Part shown: piece after piece, positions 47,585 to 58,954 of the stretch
Numbering within the stretch: position 1 is the first letter of the stretch
How the letters are laid out: every line of letters starts with the position of its first letter
Assembly: GCA_964036665.1 (NCBI GenBank)
Contig: OZ038532.1
Location: 18,875,037 to 18,939,036, forward strand
Direction: 5' to 3'
Source: Gordius sp. MW1
Lineage: Eukaryota; Nematomorpha; Gordioida; Gordea; Gordiidae
Length of the DNA: 64,000 nucleotides
Position numbers and translations under genes: made by a program
The notes under the pieces: generated by a model
The model's input: the letters and a program-made list of their open reading frames with translations, nothing else
Database searches by the model: none
What the model was told of the DNA's origin: nothing

Positions 47585-49667
47585 CTCGGGCCTTCGGCCC
47601 TCGTGGGAAGGGGGAGGGGAGAAGGGGAGGGGAGAAGGGAAGGGGGGACGACTCATCTTTACTTCGTATAAATGTATCATATTTGCTATGCAATTTATGG
47701 GCGAGAAAGGTGGGAAGGGGCGAGAATGCCTATAGGGGGGTATTAAATGCCTAATGATTAATTAATTATTTATACAAATTTTCCATTTATAGGCAAAATG
47801 TAATATAGGCAAGGGTTAGGGTTAGATTTAGTGTTTGCATCTAGTTGCGTATTACATTAGTTTTTACGGCCTTTAGTGATTATGGGTCTAACAAACATTA
47901 TATTATAAAACATCACAATGTTAAGAATTTGCAGAATTGTTGGGAGAAATTTTTGTTGAATTTGAACAATTTTTAATTAAAAAAATCAAAAATTTGGCGA
48001 ATGGTCAGTTTTTCTCCATTGGTCAGTACCAACAGATACTCTATAAGTCAATGATAGCCAAAAAACGGAAAAAAAAATTTGATGCTCACTTTGGCCTATG
48101 GTCATTTTTTTCCATCGTCAGCAGCCAGCACACGGTAAAAATGGATATAAATTCATAAGAGTAAAAAAAACGAAAAAAAAATTTCGAATCACATTTTGGC
48201 CAATGGTCATTTTATTCCATTGGTCAGCAGCCAGGACACGGTAAAAGTGGATATAAATTCATAATAGTCAAAAAAAAGAGAAAAAAAATTTTCGAATCAC
48301 ATTTTGGCCAATGGTCATTTTTTTCATTGGTCAGCAGCCAGCAGACGGCCAAAAAGTCATAATAGCAATGGTAGTAATAGGAACAATCATAATAGTCAAA
48401 ACTAAAACGAAAAAAAAACTTGGAATCACATTTTGGCCAATGGTCATTTTTTTCATTGGTCAGCAGCCAGCAGACGGCCAAAAAGTCATAATAGCAATGG
48501 TAGTAACAGGAACAATCATAATAGTCAAAACTAAAACGAAAAAAAAACTTGGAATCACATTTTGGCCAATGGTCATTTTTTCCATCGGTCAGCAGCCAGC
48601 GGACGGCCAAAAAGTCATAATAGCAATGGTAGTAACAGGAATAATCATAATAGTCAAAAAAAACGAAAAAATAAACTCGGATTCACATTTTGGCCAATGG
48701 TCATTTTTTTCATTGGTCAGCAGCCAGCGGACGGCCAAAAAGTCTTATTATCAATGATAGTAACAAGAACAATCGTAATAGTCAAAACTAAAACGAAAAA
48801 AAAACTTGGAATCACATTTTGGCCAATGGTCATTTTTTCCATCGGTCAGCAGCCAGCGGCCGCCATAAAGTCATAATAGCAATGGTAGTAACAGGAACAA
48901 TCATAATAATCAAAAAAAAAGAAAAAATAAACTTGGATTCACATTTTGGCCAATGGTCATTTTTTTCATTGGTCAGCAGCCAGCAGACGGCCAAAAAGTC
49001 ATAATAGCAATGGTAGTAACAGGAACAATCATAATAGTCAAAAAAAACGAAAAAATAAACTTGGATTCACATTTTGGCCAATGGTCATTTTTTCTTTGGT
49101 CAGCAGCCAGTGGACGGCCGAAAAGTCCTATTAGCAATGGTAGTAACAGGAACAATCATAATAGTCAAAAAAAAGAAAAAAGAAACTTGGATTCACATTT
49201 TGGCCAATGGTCATTTTTTTCATTGGTCAGCAGCCAGCAGACGGCCAAAAAGTCTTATTATCAATGGTAGTAACAAGAACAATCACAAGAGTCTAAAAAA
49301 ACTTCGAGATTCTAACCCAAACTCTTGTAGTGGAGGGCATAGGGTAATTATAGCAATTAATATCAATGTTACCCAATTCAAAAACGAATAGATATACTTA
49401 TGCATTAATTTAACGTAGCAATTAAAACCCGACCCCGCCCGAAAGCGAGGGAGATAGAGATGAGGGGTGGGGCACCTCTTATGCATTAATTTAAAAAATA
49501 ACACAGCGAGGGAGATAGAGATGAGGGGTGGGGCACCTCTTTCTCATGCATTTATTTAAAAAAGCGATAACCTAATATACCCAATGCAAATAGATAGGGA
49601 GGATACAACGGACGGACGACGGACGGACGGACACCAAAAAACGAGCCCATAAATTGCATAGCAATTA
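47585..49667 (-). repeat. HINE-like repeat, copy E (longest minisatellite)
   Basis: Complete copy: CTCGGGCCTTCGGCCC at 47585, G-rich run, core, then about nine minisatellite units from 48000 to 49290, ending CGAGCCCATAAATTGCATAG and CAATTA at 49667. Flanks on both sides are ATATAAA (47578-47584, 49668-49674), a possible 7-bp duplication or AT-rich coincidence. Units are often 129 bp, a multiple of three, which leaves long but meaningless open frames (for example 48311-48757). It is inserted inside the Ty3-like element between gag and protease. Confidence 0.9.
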
Positions 49668-49857
49668 ATATAAATTTTCTCCAGTTACTCGTGGTGAACT
49701 TTGATTTGTTTAAAAAAAAAATATACGTAAGTGTGAATAATTTAAAGTAAAGAAGGGTGGAAGAAAAATATAAATATAATTAGATTTGAAATAAAGAAGG
49801 GTGAGAGGGAAAATTAACATAAACTCTAATTAAAAAAGGAAAACTGGGAGAGGTAAA

Positions 49858-51210
49858 ATGTTGAATAAAATATTTTGGATTATGAAATTATTGATATTAA
49901 GTGCAGTAAATATAATGCGGGTTGGTATTTTGAGATTTAGGAAACTGAAGGAGCTAAAACGGAATAAATATAATCTGTCTATTAATACCTTTAATATGCA
50001 AAATAATTGCATATTTAATAAAAAATATTCGTATATGTTGGTTGAATATCAGCAGGTGATTTGTCGAAAGGCGAAAAATCTCGGGAATATGTCAGATGAC
50101 ATCGAGACCCGAGTAATCGTGGTTAAATCATTTGAAACTCCAGGTACTCAACCTAGATATATGTTTAAATCCTACTCACGGAAGTGGGATAGATTAAAGT
50201 TTTGGAATAAAATTTATTGGTTAGGACATACCAATACGGGTATTTTGGATAAATTTACTTATAACCATTTATGTCTTAAAACAATTTTGCAACCTATTTT
50301 TGAAGTACCAAAGAGCAGAACCCAGTGTAACAATTTAAGGGATAAAGAAAAAATTAACGTAAGGGAATTAAATAAATTTAATAGTAAAAATAACAACTAT
50401 TTAAATACCTGGAAGGGTCTTAATCAAATTGATAAGATCAATACGAGTAATTTTTATAAATATATGAGCCGACGATTTATATTTTTAATATATAACTATT
50501 GGTATATTGGTGGGAAATTGAACATGATAACGAGAACAGGTTTTAGAATTATAACTTCCCGGGGTAAATATAATAACATTTGTTTCATCATAATTCAAAT
50601 TAAAGGAATCTTGAATATCTATAATGTAAACCAATCGCGCGATTATAAATGTTTGATAGACTTGATAAATAGACAACCAATAAAAATTAATTTAATGCCA
50701 ACTTATACTATAAACATGTTAGAAACCGCTAATAATCAAATCCCCCGTTTAAAAGTGACGTGTAATAATGTTCCTCTAAATTTCATTTTTGATACTGGTT
50801 CATCGATTACCGTAATAAATAAAGATGAGTGGTTTAAAATTGGTAATGATGGATTATTTAAAGAATTAAGAATAGAGGTTAGAGTTTTTAATAATATAAC
50901 AATTGTTAGGACATTGCGAGGCGCGAATAACTATAAATAATGTTAGTAAAAATTTAAAATTATATGTATCGGAGGCAGGGACAAATAACATTTTTGGGTG
51001 GGATTGGATAAAGAGTTTTGAGATAGAGTGGCTTAAAGTAATTAAAGGTAAACCTGGAAAATATGATAATTTAATAAAAGTAGAAGTGCAGTCTAGCGGG
51101 AGGCTAATAGAGAAAGGGCGAGATGTTTGGTTTCCATCTATATTTACAATTGGGTTGGGTTGTTTAAAGAATTTTGAAGCCAACATGAGATTTAAAACAG
51201 GGGTTAAACC
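49858..51210 (+). pseudogene. Ty3-like element, pre-protease and aspartic protease
   Basis: A 360-codon frame from ATG 49858 ends in the protease active-site region (FIFDTGSSITVI at about 50787-50822). A +1 shifted frame from about 50903 continues with the rest of the protease, including NIFGWDWI, and then an acidic/glycine segment (FTIGLGCLKNFE) like the spacer before reverse transcriptase. One base near 50900 is gained or lost. The N-terminal 250 residues are basic and asparagine-rich, with no domain I recognise. The frame is ended abruptly at 51210 by the P element; no reverse transcriptase is present in the window. A different family from the fragment at 1206-2074. Confidence 0.75.
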
Positions 51211-53237
51211 CATAGACTACATAGACTGCCCATGTCATATGTTCCATATGGCAAATTGTGTGTGAAATTTGCCTCCATTTTGAATAACACCAACGTCCTA
51301 TATAATATAATGTCTTTTTGCTCTGTGCCGTTTTGTACGAACAGGAGAGGTAAAGACAAAACGTTTTCATTTCACAAGTAAGAATAGATTACTAGATAAA
51401 GTATACTTTTAAAATATATTAGGTTTCCAGTGAAGAATCCGCAACTTCTTAAGACCTGGATTCACAACATCAAACGAGAATTTCAAATTAAAAAACATTC
51501 TTGCGTATGTTCCTATCATTTTAAACCTGAGGGGTTTTACCCTTCTTCTACAAATTATCATCAATTAAGAGAAGATGCAGTTCCTACAATTTTTAATTTT
51601 CCAAGCCGTGTAAGCCTTATTATCCTTTATTGATTGTTTTTATTCAAATTATGTACACTTGAATTTCTAATAAATTTGGCAAGAAAATGCTGCTATTCTA
51701 ATTTTATAATTCTTTACTTTATAATTAAATTGAGTATTAATACATAATTTATTAGAAAGATACACAAAAAAGACTAACCTGTAATTCTAAAGCCACCCCC
51801 TTGAATGATTTAACAAACTATTCCAAACCAGTTCCCAAGAAAAGGAAGAATATATTTACTCCAGAAAATAGTGAAGAAGAAATTTTGAGGCTTAAAACCA
51901 CCATAAGAGTCAACAAGCTTGAAAAGCAAAATATACAATTGCAAAAGATTGTTAACAAATATAGGACGTATTCACAACGCTATAAACGAAGAATTTTCTG
52001 CCTAAATGATATTATCAAGAAAATGAGAGAAGTATATCAACTGAAAGGAGATGAAGATCAAATACTCGCCAACTATTTTGGAGATGAAGCTCTTACATTA
52101 CTAATAAATCATAAGAAAGCAGGTGGGGTAGGCAATCCCCATAAAGTAATATATTCCACAGCTTTAAAGCAATTGGCTTTAACTCTCCATTTTTACTCTG
52201 CCAACTCATACAGATATTTAAGGCAAATGTTTTGCCTCCCATCAGAGTCCACTTTACCCATTTAGACCTACCGTCGTGTTTATCATACGCAAAATAGACC
52301 ATTTTTAGTCTAAAAATTTTAATACTTAATGGCCCTTAGATATTATCAAACATGGTTTTTTTTGAAGCTTAAAATGTGATCTACCTTCCTGGTGGATCAT
52401 TTTTATTGTGTTTCCTTATTCAATGCCTTCTTTAACTCGTAAAAGCAAGTGTAATTCTAGAAATTCGAAAAAACAGAACCTTCCGTAAGTATTTGTTAAT
52501 AAAGTTTTATATAAACAATATTTAATTAATTTAATTTGATATATTATTAAACTATAAAAATTTCTCTTTAAAATGATATGTTTTTTATATAAAATTTATA
52601 AGACTTTAATATTAAAATATGTCTTTAAAATTGAGTGTCGTATATATCATACCGTAGGCCTTTGAATACAGAAGAAGTGCTTACTCTATTGGAATCTAAT
52701 ACTACCTTATTGAGCAATGTTCAACAAATAGATCTGCCCTTGGTTCCACCTCCAGACTATCTTGATTCTGATAAAGATGAAATTTCAGAGGATGAAAATG
52801 AAGTTTTGATTAATGATCCTCATAAGTTAGGACCTGGGGTCCTATCAAGAAAAGCTGAAGTTTTAATAAGAGATATAGATAATGAAGTAATTCAATTAAC
52901 TACAGAAATGTTATTAGAAATTCCTATCCCAAATAATAAAAATGACAATCCTTCAAAAAAACAAAAACTCTTATCTTGGAGTCCAATAAATCTTATGCCA
53001 GAAACTAATGAACATACAAAATTTAAAATTCAAAATATTAAAGAAAATGTTCCAAACATATTGACTTTTATACAAAAAGATGCCCTGACACCTTTACAAG
53101 TGTTCCAACTATTTTGGGATCCAAGTTTAATAGAGATTATATGTAGAGAAAGTGAAAAATATGCTAAATATAAGTACAGTGATGAAACTTTTAATGTTTC
53201 ATGTGATGAAATTTACAAACTGCTAGGTGTGTTGTTA

Positions 53238-54775
53238 GGTTCCCCCGCAAAATCCCGAAAACGCAGAATCCCGAATTGCGAAACTACGTTTTTCCGCCAT
53301 TTTCACATATGGAAAATTGGAAAACTCTTTAACTATTGCAAATCAAGATAACAAACAGAATATAAGTAAGCTTTATTATGCAATTATACACATATTGTTA
53401 TAGGTTTTAAAAAATCTAAAGAAAAAATGATATAGTCACTTTCAAAAAGTTTGACTATATCAAGATCAGAGCAGGTAAGATGGGACAAGTATACTGTAAT
53501 TGCAGGCACTACAGTATATGTAAATGCCCAGGAAGAGCTGTCCATAGATATAATAATTTTCTGATAACATCAGAACATTCCCAAAATTGTATACAAAAAC
53601 AAAATCTCCAAAGTAAGAAACTTAAAAGTTTTTTAATACAAATTTAGCTTTGAATGAAAAAACAAAGTGTTATGGTTATAGAAAACATCTTAGAAAATCA
53701 AGAAAGTAAGATATGTCTAACCCTAACCCTAAGGTGCAATTTTATTAAACTCAGTGGATGATATATAATACCAAGTTATGTCACGTGATTTATCATAGAC
53801 ATTAACTGTTAGTTACTATAAACTATTAAATTTATTGTAAATAGATTCTAACAATAATGATGTGTAGATGCATGACCAAACATGAATTAAGTATCAAATA
53901 TATGAAACAGATCAGAAAAGAAGAAAATTATCCTATGAGAAAATTTGGACTTAAAGCTTGATTACATTTATTTATTACATCCAATAAAGATAATATCAAT
54001 TGTATTAGTTCTAAGTCTATACATAAGCTAAATATATGTTTAAATAGTTTTCTAAGCTTAAGCTTTATAAAGTTTGTCAATGATATAACAGAATTTACAT
54101 TAACTCTTTTTTCATATAATATAACCCTAACCCTATATAAGATTACTTATGAGATGTTAGTAATGTCACATAATTGATTATCATAGACTATTAACTGTTA
54201 GTTACTATTAACTATTAAATTTATTATAAATAGATTCTAACAATAATGATGCGTAGATGCATGACCAAACATGAATTAAGTATCAAATCTAAGAAACAGA
54301 TCAGAAAAGAAGAAAATTATCCTATGAGAAAATTTGCACTTATTACATTTATTTATTACATCCAATAAAGATAAAATCAATTGTATTGTAGTTCTAACTA
54401 AATAAACATAAGCTAAATATATATTTAATATAATAGTTTTCTAAGCTTAATGATTCCAACAACTTCAACTAATGATTTCATATTTTCTAACCTAGAAATA
54501 ATTTATTTTTCTTAGTAAGGTTACTTGTGAGATGTCATTCTATCATTTTTAAAATAATGATTCCAACAACTTCAACTAATGATTTTATATTTTCTAACCT
54601 AGAAATAATTTATTTTTCTTAGTAAGGTTACTTGTGAGATTTCATTCTATCATGATTTCATATATAAATGTTAAAATGAAACCAATTGAAAAATATCATA
54701 TGGTAATTTCAAATCGTAGCCATAGCCTTATCGTAGTTTCGGGATTGTGCGGTTTCGGGAATATGCGGGGTTCCC
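53238..54775. mobile_element. Mutator-like element 1 in piggyBac, perfect 8-bp duplication
   Basis: Ends GGTTCCCCCGCAAAATCCCG and CGGGAATATGCGGGGTTCCC, identical flanks TGTTGTTA (53230-53237, 54776-54783); removing the insert restores the piggyBac reading frame. Near 53460-53600 a degraded FLYWCH-like zinc-finger exon is recognisable (CPGRAVHRYNNFLITSEHS). Internal blocks are duplicated (53790-53950 and 54175-54345; 54449-54535 and 54558-54650). FLYWCH fingers commonly accompany Mutator-like transposases, hence the assignment. Confidence 0.72.
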
Positions 54776-55231
54776 TGTTGTTATTATCAGGGTATTGTAA
54801 GTTGCCACAAAAGCGACTATATTGGCAGACTCAGGCAGATGTTAATAATAGTGCCATTGTTAATTGTATGGCAAGAGATAGGTTCAATACTATTTTTAAG
54901 TATTTACACTTTTCTGATAACAATATTAACAGGGAACTTGGAAGCATAAAAAAAGTTAATGTTTTAATGAACCATATCAACAACAATTTTGAAAAATATA
55001 TTGCGCCTAATCCGATGATATATTCTTTAGATGAGGCCATGGAGCCCTACTATGGTAGATTTCATTTGAAACAATTTATCCGTGGTAAGCCCATAAGATT
55101 TGGGTTTAAATTTTGGTGCTTGAACAAACCCAATGGATATTGCTGTCGCTTTAAGTTATATGAAGGGCGCGAAGAACGAGAAGTCGGAGTACCCCTCGGT
55201 TCTGCGGGACAGATGTCCTGGCTAGCCCAAT

Positions 55232-57572
55232 GGTTCCCCCCCAAAATCCCGAAACGCCAGAATCCCGAAAATATTACTACGCGCCAAATTTAACATATGT
55301 TAAATTGTACTTAATATCATGAAAACGTGGGAATCTTTTTGACGCAAAATCTTCAAAACAAAGAAAATATATGTAAGCATTAGTATTCAAGTGTAAATAT
55401 ATTGTTGTAGGGTTTAAAAAACCAAAGAGAAAACATTACATTTTAACCCTCTTTAACTATGATGATTATATCAATGTTAAAGAGGGAAAAAATGAACAAA
55501 TGTATTATAAGTGCAGCAAGTACAGTAAATTTCAATGCCCAGGAAGGGTTGTGCTTAAATCTAATAATTGTCAAATAACATCAGAACTAGTCAGCAAAGT
55601 AAGAAATTTATAATTTAAATTAAGTATTTAGTTGTAGAAAATATCTCCATACCCATAGAGGATCAAGAAAGTAAAAGATTTTAGTATTTTTTTTTAATTT
55701 TTTTTAGATTTAAGTCAAGAAGCAATTTTATTGAACTCATTAGATTATATTTAACAAGCCCTTATAACAGATGTTAATGGAAGTAAGAGATTTGAGTATA
55801 TTTTTTAAAATCCTTATTTATTTTAGATTCAAGTCAAGATGCCACATTAAACTCACCAAATGATATTGTAGCAAGTAATTTGACATAATTCAATGTCACA
55901 TAGTTAATGTTTAACTATCTTATTTATAAATAGATTCCAACAATGATGCTTTAGATGTCATTGAACAGGCCTGTACACCACGTGTTAATACCCAAAGTAA
56001 ATTCATTTTATATTTAGTTTATGTAACCACACTATAATTTAGATATAACATTCTTGCCATCCCAAAAAGGGAAAAACATTTTAGTCCTTAATAACTATCT
56101 TTATGTAGTTGACAAATCTACAAAAACTTGCACTTATTATTGATGCAGGCATTCAAAATGTCCTTGTAACTAATATTTTCTGAGAATTTAGCAAAAATAA
56201 AAAAAATCATAACCATGAACCTGATGAGTATCATTGCCTTCTGACAAAAAGTAATTTAAAGAAGGCTATGCAAAATAGTCTCAGGGAATCAATTACAAAG
56301 GTAAATATATGTCTTTGGTCTTATAATAATTGATCTATTTAGGTATACAATGATGTGATTTACCAAAGAAGGGAAGAAGTTGAGGATATTTGGCAATACC
56401 CACATGCTCTGCCGTCTTTGAAATCCGTGATCAAAACACTGAATAGAATTGTTCATAAAAACAGGCCTAAAATACCTCAAACAATTGAAGATATAATTCT
56501 CCCTTGAGATTGCCACTACCTTAAAAATGGAACTCCATTCTTAGTGGAGAATATTGATAATAGATTGTTTATATTTGGTACACCACATTTTTTAAAATTT
56601 ATAATATGTGTAATACAAATGTTATAATATGTGTAATACATATGTGTAATACAAATGTAAAAATAAAATATTTAATATATTTATTTGTGTTGTAATTTAT
56701 GAATATCTAACTACTTCATTATTTTAAATATATAGTCCTAAATATTAACAACATTAATCATAAAGTTTCTTTAATTTTGAATTTTATTATAAATATTTGT
56801 GTGGTAAACTTAATTATTAATTAAAACATTTACATTAAAGTTAAACATGCTATTTCATTTGAATTATATAAATTTCTATATATTAACAACATTTGTCATG
56901 AATTTTCTTTATTTTTTGGATTGATTAAAATCATGTAAAGTTCTATATATTAACATTTATCATGAAGTTTCTTTATTTTTTGGATTGATTGGAATCATAT
57001 AAAGTTCTATATATTAACATTTATCATGAAGTGTCTTTACTTTTTAGATTGAGTCCAATATAACAAGCATAAACTTGATGTTGAACCATATTATAATTTA
57101 CTATAAACCTTAAAAGTTTAATATTGAATAAAAAAACAGAAACAGTTCTATATATTAACATTATCATGGAGTTTCTTTATTTTTGGATTGATTGGAATCA
57201 TATAAAGTTCTATATATTAACATTTAACATGAAGTGTTACTTTTTGGATTGAGTCCAATATACCAAGCATAAACTTGATGTTGAACCATCTTATAATTTA
57301 CTATAAACCTTAAAAGTTTAATATTGAATAAAAAAACAGAAACAGTTCTATATATTAACATTTATCATGAAGTTTCTTTACTTTTTGGATTGAGTCCAAT
57401 ATACCAAGCATAAACTTCATGTTGAACCATCTTATAATTTATTATAAACCTTAAAAGTTTAATATTGAATAAAAAAACAGAAATATGGAATTTTGAAATC
57501 GTACATATGGAAATTTGAAATCGTAGTCGTGGCCAAATCGTAATTTCGGGATTCTGGCGTTTCCAAAATGCA
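55232..57572. mobile_element. Mutator-like element 2 in piggyBac (right end lost)
   Basis: Begins GGTTCCCCCCCAAAATCCCG, like element 1. On the right the complementary sequence ATTTCGGGATTCTGGCGTTT (57541-57560) is present, but the last 20 or so bases are missing. No duplication can be read and part of the piggyBac gene is gone with it. A tandem array of TTCTATATATTAACATTTAT units fills 56870-57480. It carries the FLYWCH pseudogene. Confidence 0.65.
55411..56507 (+). pseudogene. FLYWCH zinc-finger protein fragment (Mutator-type N-terminal part)
   Basis: From 55411 a frame reads GFKKPKRKHYIL, then YYKCSKYSKFQCPGRVVLKS and NCQITSE, the C..C/CPGR core of a FLYWCH zinc finger. Its H.H pair is found later as NHNHEPDEYHC near 56207-56240, followed by LKKAMQNSLRESITK. 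A spliced exon at about 56342-56507 (YNDVIYQRREEVEDIW...) is like the segment after FLYWCH in Mutator-related proteins. Splice borders are approximate; no DDE transposase domain follows. A fragment of a mobile-element gene. Confidence 0.6.
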
Positions 57573-58954
57573 ATAGATATAGCAGGTCGGCCAAGAGTGG
57601 AATTACAGTACCTCAACCCACCATTATTAGCGAGTACACTAAGGGAATGGGGGGGGGGGGGGGGTGTTGACCTCTTCGACCAATTTCGGGGCTCTTATCG
57701 GGTGGGCATACGATCTAAAAAATGGTATTGGCCCATAGTGCGGTTTTGCTTAAATGCTGCCGTAGTAAATTCTTGGATTTTATTTCGTGAAGTTCATAAA
57801 GGGATTTCTTTGTTAAATTTTGTGCGAAAGATTACAATCCCATTACTATCAACTCCAATGATTCCCCGACTGAGGACGGTATATCCAAAGCGGATCAGCA
57901 ATGATACCGAGGTTCGGTCGATAAGCTTGAACATTGGCCTGCTAAGAACCCAACACAAAGGAGGTGTGGGGTTTGTCACAAGTCTGTGAAATTTATATGC
58001 ACAAAATGCAACGTGGGACTTCACATAAATTGTTTTATATAATATCATACTTTATAACTTTTACAATATTATTTCATATTTTCTGTGATTATTTTTTATA
58101 AATGTTGAAATAAACTTTAAAACAATTTATCTCCAGCTATGCTTTTACAGAAAGTAGAGTAGTTATAGGGTTAAAAGTTCGTTTTATACAGCCATAAAGA
58201 CAGCATGTCCTACCGTATGATATATACGACACCTTAAAAATGGCAGTAAACAAGTTTTTTTTCAATTTTTTTTTTAAATTTGTTTTATTGGTAGGAATTC
58301 CAAATTTTATGAAAATCTGTCGAGGATTTCTATGGTCCGGTCTTAATGGGTTAAGGAGACGGAGCTTGTCATTGGACATAAAGCCAGGTAAAATTTTTAA
58401 TCATTGTATAGGTTATGAATCTACTACTCTGTATAAATGTTATATTTAAATCTAATCTTTTAGGCTTTTTGAAATGTTCCTTTGACAAAATAAAAGAAAT
58501 TCAAGATAAGGCTAATTATAGCCTTTATTTAGCTATTTCTATGGATGAAATGGCTATACGTAAAAATATCCATTGGGATGGTAATCAATATCATGGGTGA
58601 TCAGCTATATATTTGAAACCTTATTGTATAATAGTTATATTGATTTAGGGCATCATATGACTGACTCTAATCTAATTCCATATGCTTCTGGTGCTCTTTT
58701 TTTGATGGCAACAGTGATTAATGGTTCTTGCAAAATACCTTTAGGGTATTTCCTCGTATCTGGTGTAACCTCTGAACTTTTACAGAATATATTGTCTGAG
58801 GCATTATATCACATTCAACCAACTGGAGCCATTGTGAAGGCCTTAGTATGTGATTTCAAATGTGTAAAATCTTCATTAATAAGGTGATAATTTAGTGCAT
58901 AAAAAATATTAGAACCAATTACATAAGAAACTATTTTATTTAATATAATTAAAT

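Larger units (their letters stand above)
52423..58042 (+). pseudogene. piggyBac transposase (interrupted, middle deleted)
   Basis: Exon 1 at 52423-52484 starts MPSLTRKSK and splices (gtaagt) to 52658, continuing PLNTEEVLTLLE, an acidic stretch and the LTPLQVFQLFW domain entry. The frame is cut at 53230 by a 1.5-kb insertion and resumes at 54784 with LSGYCKLPQKRLYW, IYSLDEAMEPYYG (first catalytic Asp) and FWCLNKPNGY. It is lost again near 55230. The C-terminal part returns at about 57664 with GVDLFDQFRGSYR and RSKKWYWPIVRF. A shifted frame then gives the cysteine-rich zinc domain (CGVCHKSVKFICTKCNVGLH) and stop at 58042. The central segment with the second catalytic Asp is missing. Not functional. 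Confidence 0.88.
52257..58350 (+). mobile_element. piggyBac element inserted at TTAA in the P transposase
   Basis: Left end CCCATTTAGACC at 52257, right end GGTCTTAATGGG to 58350, TTAA on the right (58351-58354) and TTA on the left (52254-52256), where one A seems lost. The inverted P copy preserves the empty site ACTTTAAGGAGA, which confirms the insertion point. Subterminal copies of GTCGTATATATCATAC occur near 52637-52652 and, inverted, near 58215-58230. It holds a broken transposase gene and two further insertions. Confidence 0.9.
51310..58850 (+). pseudogene. P-type transposase gene, left copy (split by piggyBac, 3' part missing)
   Basis: Exons 51310-51377 and 51423-51609 encode a complete THAP zinc-finger DNA-binding domain (C-X4-C at MSFCSVPFC, FHKFPV, W, then CSYHF and the AVPTIF box). 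Exon 3 (51756-52256, resuming 58351-58388) gives a basic nuclear-type patch (KPVPKKRK), a coiled coil (LEKQNIQLQKIVNKY) and the start of the catalytic region. Exon 58464-58597 holds the DEMAIRKN segment with the likely first catalytic Asp, and exon 58636-58850 holds YIDLGHH and the GALFLMATV core, stopping at VCD. There the homology ends. The piggyBac element 52257-58350 interrupts exon 3 at a TTAA. A TATA-like run lies just upstream of the ATG. The product would bind its own ends and catalyse cut-and-paste transfer; this copy cannot. Confidence 0.88.

Noticed and set aside
48311..49391. Long overlapping open frames with repeated FIGQQPADGQ or HWSAASGRPK motifs
   Set aside because: They are translations of the HINE-like minisatellite in several frames and both strands; no independent sign of a protein.
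47578..49674. ATATAAA flanks of HINE copy E as proof of a DDE-type transposon
   Set aside because: Flanks of the other copies do not repeat convincingly and are AT-rich, so the match may be chance; the stem-loop and subterminal repeats favour a Helentron-type element.
53238..54775. P-element origin for the insertion in piggyBac because of its 8-bp duplication
   Set aside because: Its ends differ wholly from the P ends here and it carries FLYWCH-like sequence, which fits Mutator-like elements better.
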